NCBI RefSeq assembly: GCF_000411115.1
Contig: NZ_KE150242.1
Span: forward strand, 552,218-616,217
Direction of reading: 5' to 3'
Length of the DNA: 64,000 nt
DNA from: Capnocytophaga granulosa ATCC 51502
GTDB taxonomy: Bacteria > Bacteroidota > Bacteroidia > Flavobacteriales > Flavobacteriaceae
A program made the translations under genes and the position numbers. Positions 58,891 through 64,000 of this stretch are shown piece by piece; position 1 is the first letter of the stretch; the number at the start of each line of letters is the position of its first letter. The notes beneath the pieces were generated by a model. It was not told where the DNA came from. It saw only the letters and a program-made list of their open reading frames with translations, and ran no database searches.

Positions 58891-60138
58891 ATGAACAAAC
58901 AAAAATCACCTTCCCTCTTGGGAGGTTCTATGATTATAGCGGGTACTGCCATAGGAGCAGGAATGCTCGCCAATCCTACCGCTATGTCTGGGATATGGTT
59001 TACGGGTTCAGTACTCCTATTTCTCTTTATTTGGGGAGTAACTACCCTATCGGCCTTGATGCTCTTAGAGGCTAATCTACACTTTGAGAAAGGCGCCAAT
59101 TTTGATACCATCACTACCCAACTATTGGGGAGAGGTTGGAATATCCTCAATGGTATCTCAGTGGCTTTCACCCTATACATACTCACCTATGCCTATATCA
59201 CTTCGGGAGGGAGTATTACCGAGAGTCTGTTCCAACGGTTTGCCCCTGAAATACCTATCAACCACACCTCTGCTGCCTTGCTTTTCTGCTTAGCCTTAGC
59301 GCTCTTTGTCAGTATCTCTACCAAGGCTGTGGATCGGATAAGTACCATTCTCATTGGAGGAATGGTCATTGCCTTTTTCCTCTCCACTACAGGACTGCTT
59401 ACCTCCGCCAAGAGCGATATCTTACTCAATGAGGTATCACAAGGAGAAAACTCATACCTCCCCTACCTGCTTTCAGCCATTCCTACCTGTTTGGTTTCTT
59501 TTGGCTATCATATCTGTGTGCCTACTTTGGTGAATTACTATAACAAAAATGGTAAAAAAGTCATGTATGCCGTGCTTATAGGTTCACTTTTGGCACTGCT
59601 AATCTATATTTCTTGGCAAATGGCCGTACAAGGGAACCTACCAAGAGCAGAATTTGCCCCTATCATAGCCAAAGGCGGTGATGTAGCTACCCTTTTGGGA
59701 GCACTAAACCGCTATATTCCTATTCAATCTATAGGAGTACTACTTGATTTCTTTGCTTATATGGCTATTGCCAGCTCTTTCTTAGGAGTAACCTTAGGAC
59801 TCTTTGACTACATAGCCGATTTGTTCAAGTTGGGCAACGACCTATGGGGAAGAGTAAAAACAGCCTTGATAACCTTCGTTCCCCCACTACTGATGAGCTT
59901 GCTTTATCCTTATGGGTTTGTAACCGCTATCGGCTATGCGGGACTTGCGGTAAGTATTTGGATGGTTATCATTCCTGCCCTTTTAGCCCATGCCAGCAGG
60001 AAGAAATACTCCAAGAGTAGTTATAAAGTCTTTGGAGGAAACACACTGATTTACTTGGTTATAGCCTTTGGACTGCTCAATATCTTCTGTTATGTAGCAG
60101 GACAAATGGGCCGGATTCCTACCTTTAAAGGAGAATAA
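58891..60138 (+). CDS. Aromatic amino-acid permease, paralogue 3
   Basis: 415 aa, third member of the tandem set: SPSLLGGSMIIAGTAIGAGMLANPT, SGGSITESLFQRFAPEIP, NLPRAEFAPIIAKGGDVATLL and FAYMAIASSFLGVTLGLFDYIADLFKLGN. The copies are clearly homologous but diverged at the protein level, so the duplications are not recent. It is preceded by another GTGATTAGTGGTTAG repeat stretch. Confidence 0.88.
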   Translation: MNKQKSPSLLGGSMIIAGTAIGAGMLANPTAMSGIWFTGSVLLFLFIWGVTTLSALMLLEANLHFEKGANFDTITTQLLGRGWNILNGISVAFTLYILTYAYITSGGSITESLFQRFAPEIPINHTSAALLFCLALALFVSISTKAVDRISTILIGGMVIAFFLSTTGLLTSAKSDILLNEVSQGENSYLPYLLSAIPTCLVSFGYHICVPTLVNYYNKNGKKVMYAVLIGSLLALLIYISWQMAVQGNLPRAEFAPIIAKGGDVATLLGALNRYIPIQSIGVLLDFFAYMAIASSFLGVTLGLFDYIADLFKLGNDLWGRVKTALITFVPPLLMSLLYPYGFVTAIGYAGLAVSIWMVIIPALLAHASRKKYSKSSYKVFGGNTLIYLVIAFGLLNIFCYVAGQMGRIPTFKGE

Positions 60139-60163
60139 TGAGCAACCTTTATTACTGAGCATC

Positions 60164-60496
60164 ATGGAAGAAGATTATTCTATATATGGCTATTCGGGCT
60201 TGGTCTTTACCTTTTTTGCAAGCCTTTTCCTAACCCATCTATTCATTAGGAAATACCGATTCATTTGCTTTGCTGTGCTTAACTGGGTTTTATGTGTTAC
60301 ATTCTCTCGTATTGCTTGGGACGATTTCTATTGGGAGGTATGGATTGAAAATCCATGGGACTATAGTGCTCGATTAGAGTATTTTATACAAGGATTCGTT
60401 TATATAAATATTTTCCCTTTACAGCACATCTTAGTGCTTATTGCTATTTTTTTTGATTATCAGGAAGTTAGTTTTAAAAATTTTAAACCATGTTAG
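60164..60496 (+). CDS. Hypothetical small membrane protein
   Basis: 110 aa with three hydrophobic segments (about 9-28, 33-52 and 78-97), rich in aromatic residues; no family recognised. The end overlaps the next gene by 7 bases, so the two are translationally coupled. It may be co-expressed with the HD protein as a membrane partner; this is inference from the overlap. Confidence 0.55.
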   Translation: MEEDYSIYGYSGLVFTFFASLFLTHLFIRKYRFICFAVLNWVLCVTFSRIAWDDFYWEVWIENPWDYSARLEYFIQGFVYINIFPLQHILVLIAIFFDYQEVSFKNFKPC

Positions 60497-60918
60497 AAAA
60501 AGCCATACAAATAGCCCTTGAAGCACATAAAGGGCAAACCGATAAAGCAGGAGCACCCTATCTATTGCACCTTACCCGTGTAATGAATGCAGGCCAAACT
60601 GAAGATGAAAAAATTTGCGGTATCTTACACGATTTAGTAGAAGATACGCCTTGGACTTTTGAAGACCTTAGAAGAGAGGGGTTTTCAGAAGAAGTGATCA
60701 GAGCTTTAGTGTGTGTAACCAAACAACCCGATGAGCCATACCAACATTTTATAGCACGTATCAAGAAAAACCCCTTAGCTACTAAAGTCAAAATCAATGA
60801 CTTAAAAGATAATATGGATATTACAAGGCTGACCTTTATCACCGAAGAAGACACACAACGATTGAATAAATATCTAAAGGTTTATCATTATCTTTTGGAC
60901 AATAAAAAACTACCTTGA
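60490..60918 (+). CDS. Small HD-domain protein (RelA/SpoT-hydrolase-like)
   Basis: 142 aa with the features of the (p)ppGpp-hydrolase HD domain: HLTRVMNAG, ILHDLVEDTPWTFEDLRREGFSEEVIRALVCVTK (HD pair and the ED motif) and KINDLKDNMDITRL (the distal N-D-x-x-D region). It lacks a synthetase or TGS domain, so it is a stand-alone small alarmone hydrolase or a related metal-dependent phosphohydrolase. The stop lies inside the stem of a terminator used by the opposite-strand RNA (60899-60941). Confidence 0.75.
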   Translation: MLEKAIQIALEAHKGQTDKAGAPYLLHLTRVMNAGQTEDEKICGILHDLVEDTPWTFEDLRREGFSEEVIRALVCVTKQPDEPYQHFIARIKKNPLATKVKINDLKDNMDITRLTFITEEDTQRLNKYLKVYHYLLDNKKLP

Positions 60919-60941
60919 ATATTTTAACTTTCAAGGTAGTT
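60899..60941 (-). terminator. Intrinsic terminator of minus-strand RNA, overlapping the HD gene end
   Basis: Minus strand AACTACCTTGAA and TTCAAGGTAGTT (12 bp) with a 10-nt loop, followed by TTTTATT. It reads through the last codons of the HD gene on the other strand. Confidence 0.75.
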
Positions 60942-61106
60942 AGTGAGCTTCGGGATACTATACCGCTATTACGCTCTGGTGGGCAATGCCCTATAAAAAT
61001 AACACTTTTAAAGGTGAAAGCTCGGCTTAACAACTATCACATGCATATAGTATTGCATTCCCGCTCTCTGGTGGGATACCCCAAAAACTTTAAAACTATT
61101 ATCTAT
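60899..61106 (-). ncRNA. Candidate structured RNA of about 205 nt with duplicated CCCACCAGAG motif
   Basis: A TACTTTTG box at 61111-61118 and the terminator at 60899-60941 delimit the unit. Long-range pairing closes it: positions 61063-61066 with 60945-60948, 61060-61062 with 60952-60954, and 61045-61053 with 60955-60963 (9 bp). Inside are two copies of GGG-loop-CCCACCAGAG (minus strand; complementary to CTCTGGTGGG at 60974-60983 and 61066-61075). The size and single long closing stem recall 6S RNA, but I cannot confirm it. No plausible peptide. Confidence 0.55.
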
Positions 61107-61110
61107 ACAA

Positions 61111-61118
61111 CAAAAGTA
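61111..61118 (-). promoter_or_regulatory. -7 box (TACTTTTG) of the 205-nt RNA
   Basis: TAnnTTTG on the minus strand with no protein start downstream. From 61119 to 61240 I see AT-rich DNA only. Confidence 0.5.
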
Positions 61119-61244
61119 CAACTTTATTTCTAAACAGCAAAGATTTTAACAAAAGCTCCCATTAAGAGACTTTAAATGGAAAAATCAACTTATTAGATAA
61201 ATAGGAGCTTCAGTCTTTAGTATTAATTTTGTCTCTTACCCTAA

Positions 61245-61353
61245 TTAACAAGTAAAGGCTTCATCCCTACAAGAGATATAAAGCCTTTACAAGAGGTGGG
61301 TATTGACAGTCTTAACTTCTCGCTACCCGGCGCAACAACAAACTTGTTACGCA
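61245..61353 (-). ncRNA. Candidate small RNA with three hairpins
   Basis: The TACTTTTG box (61357-61364) directly precedes a 5'-terminal 9-bp hairpin, GCGTAACAA/TTGTTGCGC (61330-61352). A GGGTA/TACCC stem (61298-61302 with 61324-61328) and a 10-bp stem GTAAAGGCTT/AAGCCTTTAC (61252-61290) follow on the minus strand. No T-run terminator is clear; the 3' end is my estimate. Confidence 0.5.
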
Positions 61354-61356
61354 CTG

Positions 61357-61364
61357 CAAAAGTA
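61357..61364 (-). promoter_or_regulatory. -7 box (TACTTTTG) of the three-hairpin RNA
   Basis: TAnnTTTG on the minus strand, 4 bp from the first hairpin. The stretch 61365-61533 beyond it holds nothing I can support. Confidence 0.5.
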
Positions 61365-61533
61365 CAAAATAATTTTCTAGCCACAGATATTTTAAAAAAA
61401 TAAAATGAGGAAATCATCAAAAGAGAAAAGAAATGACAGAACAAAACCTCTTAAAAAGCTCATTAAGTTTGTATTAAAGAGAGAAAAACAAAAAAATATA
61501 GATATTGAAAGAGGAAGAGAATCAGCCAAGATA

Positions 61534-61609
61534 GCGTTCTAAACCCGAACGCCTATGAAAAGATAAATCTATCATAGGCGTTGGTATCGCCGAATCCGCA
61601 GAATCGACA
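61534..61609 (-). ncRNA. Candidate small RNA with 5' hairpin carrying AUUCUGCGGAUU, copy A
   Basis: A -33/-7 promoter with ideal spacing (TTG at 61641-61643, 20 bp, TACCTTTG at 61613-61620). The transcript starts at a hairpin: stem GUCG/CGGC around the 12-nt motif (61593-61604). A long hairpin AACGCCTATGA/TCATAGGCGTT (61548-61582) follows. Its 3' arm can alternatively pair with AACGC at about 61534-61538, an overlap like that of alternative terminator structures. Confidence 0.55.
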
Positions 61610-61612
61610 CTA

Positions 61613-61643
61613 CAAAGGTATAACTATTTTTTTTTATTGACAA
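61613..61643 (-). promoter_or_regulatory. Promoter (TTG, 20 bp, TACCTTTG) of copy A RNA
   Basis: The best -33/-7 match among the four RNA promoters. Confidence 0.6.
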
Positions 61644-61664
61644 GTTATTTCTGGAAATATTTTA

Positions 61665-61730
61665 AAACACTAAGGGGCAATCATCATAAAATGACTGCCC
61701 CCAAGGTATTGCAAATCCGCAGAATTGCAA
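61665..61730 (-). ncRNA. Candidate small RNA with AUUCUGCGGAUU hairpin, copy B
   Basis: The -7 box TACCTTTG (61733-61740) leads straight into UUGCA/UGCAA around the same 12-nt motif (61714-61725). Then comes UACC and a hairpin GGGGCA/TGCCCC (61674-61701). The outer stem differs in sequence from copy A but pairs equally well: covariation around a fixed apex. Confidence 0.55.
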
Positions 61731-61732
61731 TG

Positions 61733-61740
61733 CAAAGGTA
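61733..61740 (-). promoter_or_regulatory. -7 box (TACCTTTG) of copy B RNA
   Basis: TAnnTTTG on the minus strand without a clear -33 TTG. From 61741 to 61850 are AT-rich DNA and a small palindrome GGCATacATGCC near 61788-61799, with no gene. Confidence 0.5.
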
Positions 61741-61851
61741 CAAAATGTTTTCTAAATACCTATAAAAAACAAAAAATTAACATTAAAGGCATACATGCCG
61801 TTTACCTTGCCGTTTTGGTGAAATTACAAACGAAATTTTAGCCTTAAAACA

Positions 61852-61883
61852 GTTGTAACACATTGATTGGAAGAGTGTTACAC
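61852..61883 (-). terminator. Hairpin downstream of tRNA-Arg
   Basis: TGTAACAC and GTGTTACA flank a 15-nt loop. On the minus strand it is followed by ACTGTTTTAA. Confidence 0.6.
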
Positions 61884-61887
61884 TTAG

Positions 61888-61961
61888 TGACCGCGAGAGG
61901 CTTCGAACCCCTAACCCTCAGAGCCGAAATCTGATATTCTATCCAGTTGAACTACGCGGCC
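61888..61961 (-). tRNA. tRNA-Arg (anticodon UCG)
   Basis: 74-nt cloverleaf. Acceptor GGCCGCG/CGCGGTC with A73; anticodon stem TCAGA/TCTGA with loop TTTCGGC, so anticodon TCG; T arm AGGGG-TTCGAAG-CCTCT-like pairing. CCA is not encoded. It lies 20 bp past the YqeY gene on the same strand and may be co-transcribed. Confidence 0.92.
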
Positions 61962-61981
61962 TTTGGTTAAACAATAAATAT

Positions 61982-62431
61982 CTATGATAATACTTTCTTT
62001 ACTACAGCAGCTATGAGTTTGCCATCGGCCTTGCCTGCAAGCTCTTTGTTAGCCTCGCCCATGACTTTTCCCATATCCTTCATGCTAGTTGCTCCTACAT
62101 GGGCTACAATTTCCCTGATAATAGCCTCTACTTTCTCCTCGGAAAGTTGTTCGGGAAGGAACTTAGCTATAATCTCAGCTTGTTGTAACTCTGGAGTAGC
62201 CAAGTCCTCTCTGCCTTGTTTCTGATAGAGATCAGCACTCTCTTTACGCTGTTTTACAAGGCGTTGTAAGAGCTTTATTTCTTCTTCCTCTAAAAGGGTT
62301 TCTCCTGCCTTGGCCTCTGTTTTAGCCAATAATATAGCTGACTTTATAGCACGCAAGGATTCCAAAGCAATAGTATCTTTAGCTTTCATGGCCTCTTTGA
62401 GGGCTTCCATTATTTTTGCTTCTAAACTCAT
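61982..62431 (-). CDS. GatB/YqeY-domain protein
   Basis: 149 aa, helical. LEAKIMEALKEAMKAKDTIALESLRAIKSAI at the start and LPEQLSEEKVEAIIREIVAHVGATSMKDMGKVMGEANKELAGKADGKLIAAVVKKVL at the end are characteristic of YqeY proteins, which share the tail domain of the GatB amidotransferase subunit (tRNA-binding). The function of the free-standing form is uncertain. TAACTTTG box at 62473-62480. Confidence 0.9.
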   Translation of the reverse strand: MSLEAKIMEALKEAMKAKDTIALESLRAIKSAILLAKTEAKAGETLLEEEEIKLLQRLVKQRKESADLYQKQGREDLATPELQQAEIIAKFLPEQLSEEKVEAIIREIVAHVGATSMKDMGKVMGEANKELAGKADGKLIAAVVKKVLS

Positions 62432-62472
62432 GGTAAAAAATCTTAACCAATAACTTGGTGTTATTGCAGGTG

Positions 62473-62480
62473 CAAAGTTA
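62473..62480 (-). promoter_or_regulatory. -7 box (TAACTTTG) for the YqeY gene
   Basis: TAnnTTTG on the minus strand, 41 bp before the ATG at 62431. Confidence 0.55.
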
Positions 62481-62569
62481 CATCTTTTTTTCTAACTAAG
62501 AAAATATTTTTTATTTTTGTTTCCCATAAAAACAAATAGGTAATAGTTTTTCAGTTCTAATATTTTTTG

Positions 62570-62577
62570 TATCTTTG
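62570..62577 (+). promoter_or_regulatory. -7 box (TATCTTTG) for the ABC exporter gene, with structured leader
   Basis: TAnnTTTG match 57 bp before the ATG. The leader can form GCAAC/GTTGC (62582-62586 with 62609-62613) or, exclusively, ACATCAA/TTGATGT (62585-62591 with 62620-62626). AGCA/TGCT sits inside either. Confidence 0.5.
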
Positions 62578-62633
62578 CCGCGCAACATCAAGCATAAAGT
62601 GCTGGAAGGTTGCCTTATTTTGATGTACTTAAA

Positions 62634-64000
62634 ATGACCCAAAAGAAAACTGAAAATACTGATATTTCTATTCTGCAGAAACTCTTTGCCTATGCCAAAC
62701 CCTACAAATGGACTTTCACATTGGTAGCCTTTTTGGCAATATTCATCTCAGGAGCCAGCTCCTTAAGAGCTTATATCTCTAAAGAAATCATCAATAACTA
62801 CATAGTACCCAAGGACTATCAGGGCTTATTATATGCTAGTTTGCTACTAGTGGCTATATTACTGCTGGAAATTATCTCTCAAATTTCATTCGCTTATTAT
62901 TCTGGTTGGATAGGACAAGCTGTCATTTATGATATTCGTAAGAAGCTATTCTCGCTTATGCTACGCTTCAATATGAAGTACCACAACCAATCATCAGTAG
63001 GAGTGCTCATCACCCGTGCGGTAAATGACCTAGAACGTATTGGGGAAATATTCAGTGCTGGCCTATTTGAAATCATCTCAGATATACTGAAGATGACCAT
63101 TATCATGTCCCTGATGCTCCTGACTGACTGGAAGCTGTCGCTGCTCACCTTTCTTACCCTACCTATTATTATCTATGCAACTCACCTCTTTCAAAGAGCC
63201 AGTAAAGCCGCCTTTACCGATATTCGTAGGGAGGTCGCGAACCTAAACTCCTTCGTCCAAGAGCGTATCAGTGGAATTAAGGTCGTACAGCTATTCAATC
63301 GAGAGAAAGAAGAGTACAAAGCCTTCCAAGAGATTAACGAAAAACACAAGAAAGCATGGCTAAGAAATATCCTGCAAAACTCTATCTACTTTCCTATAGC
63401 AGAGGTGCTTAGTTCCTTGGCTATTGCCTTGGTCATTTGGTATGGAGGTCTGCAAGTTACCCAGCATGAAATGGCCAGTTTAGGGGTCATCTTCATGTTT
63501 GTTCAATTGGTACAAGAACTCTATCGTCCACTTCGCCATATTGCCGACAAATTCACCGTATTACAAATGGGTATGGTCGCCTCTGGCCGTGTCTTTGACA
63601 TCATGGAAGAAGAGAAAGAAAACCAAGAAGACTTCCAACTGGGACGTCACCAAGAAATCCAAGGAGACATTCGCTTTCAAAATGTTACTTTCGGTTACAA
63701 AAAGGACGAAGAAATCCTTCATGGCATCAGTTTTGAAGCTAAAAAAGGACAAACAATAGCCTTTGTTGGCGCCACAGGAGCAGGCAAATCAACTGTAATA
63801 CAACTACTTACACGCTTTTACCACATCACCTCTGGAGAAATACTCATTGATGGAGTCAGCTGTTATGATTATAACTTAGAGAGCTATCGCCAGCAAATAG
63901 GCGTTGTACTTCAAGACGTATTCCTTTTTGCCAACAGTATCTATTACAATATCACCTTGGGAGATGAACGCATTACTCTAGAACAAGTTAAAGAAGCCGC
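62634..64000 (+). CDS. ABC exporter, fused membrane and ATPase domains (MsbA-like), 3' truncated by window
   Basis: The first 455 codons of a type I ABC exporter that runs past the window end. The start at 62634 reads MTQKKTENTDISILQKLFAYAKPYKWTF. The membrane domain has six helices expected (visible: about 23-45, 65-85, 155-178, 255-285). The ATPase domain begins at about 345, with Walker A VGATGAGKST (around 375) and the Q-loop GVVLQDVFLFANS. The signature motif and Walker B lie beyond the window. In Bacteroidota this type moves lipids, such as lipid A core, or drugs; substrate not assignable. Confidence 0.9.
   Translation, partial: MTQKKTENTDISILQKLFAYAKPYKWTFTLVAFLAIFISGASSLRAYISKEIINNYIVPKDYQGLLYASLLLVAILLLEIISQISFAYYSGWIGQAVIYDIRKKLFSLMLRFNMKYHNQSSVGVLITRAVNDLERIGEIFSAGLFEIISDILKMTIIMSLMLLTDWKLSLLTFLTLPIIIYATHLFQRASKAAFTDIRREVANLNSFVQERISGIKVVQLFNREKEEYKAFQEINEKHKKAWLRNILQNSIYFPIAEVLSSLAIALVIWYGGLQVTQHEMASLGVIFMFVQLVQELYRPLRHIADKFTVLQMGMVASGRVFDIMEEEKENQEDFQLGRHQEIQGDIRFQNVTFGYKKDEEILHGISFEAKKGQTIAFVGATGAGKSTVIQLLTRFYHITSGEILIDGVSCYDYNLESYRQQIGVVLQDVFLFANSIYYNITLGDERITLEQVKEA

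Noticed and set aside
60915..61133. 72-codon plus-strand frame after the HD gene
   Set aside because: Overlaps the long-range RNA structure and its promoter; no homology-like features. The RNA explanation accounts for more of the sequence.
61241..61444. 67-codon minus-strand frame across the three-hairpin RNA
   Set aside because: It begins upstream of the -7 box at 61357-61364, so most of it could not be in that transcript; hairpins are the better explanation.

Overview
This is a chromosomal window from a low-GC Bacteroidota, most likely a Flavobacteriaceae member and plausibly Capnocytophaga. That placement is inferred from four things. Nearly every operon has the TAnnTTTG -7 element typical of this phylum. 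The gene set fits: class II HMG-CoA reductase, M64 peptidase, BatC/BatD, short NrdA and a LysM/SGNH plus MBOAT pair. The tRNA genes do not encode CCA. Adenine-rich stretches stand in for strong Shine-Dalgarno sequences. No species-level marker is present.

Layout. 1-11.4 kb is housekeeping: a porin-like fragment, periplasmic asparaginase, an Rrf2 regulator, a heavy-metal-domain lipoprotein, lspA, a PD-(D/E)XK protein divergent from holA, HMG-CoA reductase with an M64 peptidase, a sigma-54-type activator with a degenerate GAFTGA loop, a YicC endoribonuclease and prfA. 11.4-18.3 kb is a distinctly AT-rich accessory island. It holds promoterless or start-less tips of an Rhs protein carrying C-terminal toxins (one papain-fold-like, one frameshifted), each followed by an overlapping immunity gene. 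Further immunity-like genes (Imm26-like, SUKH/SMI1-like and unknowns) are separated by copies of one hairpin-rich spacer repeat. I read it as a graveyard and reservoir of orphan Rhs-CT/immunity cassettes; the parental Rhs gene is not in the window.

18.3-35.4 kb carries envelope-stress (PspC/PadR), serine biosynthesis (serC-serA) divergent from a LuxC-like reductase operon logic, a WecA/MraY-type transferase, lpdA, the folD-queD-coaX run, uvrC, bioD with a divergent alpha/beta hydrolase, and a surface O-acetylation pair. 35.5-55.5 kb has two identical tRNA-Glu genes, rpsT, ppk1, batC-batD, several peptidases (oligopeptidase B, M48, M1), tex, xerD, nrdA, mazG, secG and lptE. 55.6-60.9 kb includes three tandem paralogous aromatic-amino-acid-type permeases and a small RelA-type HD protein.

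60.9-61.75 kb has no credible protein gene. It contains four minus-strand transcription units with their own TAnnTTTG boxes and strong RNA hairpins. Two of them share a 12-nt apical motif in a covarying 5'-terminal hairpin. I consider this small-RNA cluster, together with the Rhs cassette island, the most interesting content. The window closes with tRNA-Arg(UCG), a YqeY-like gene and the start of an MsbA-type ABC exporter that runs off the end.

Many gene starts here were set using promoters: where a -7 box overlaps the first possible start codon, the next in-frame start downstream was chosen.
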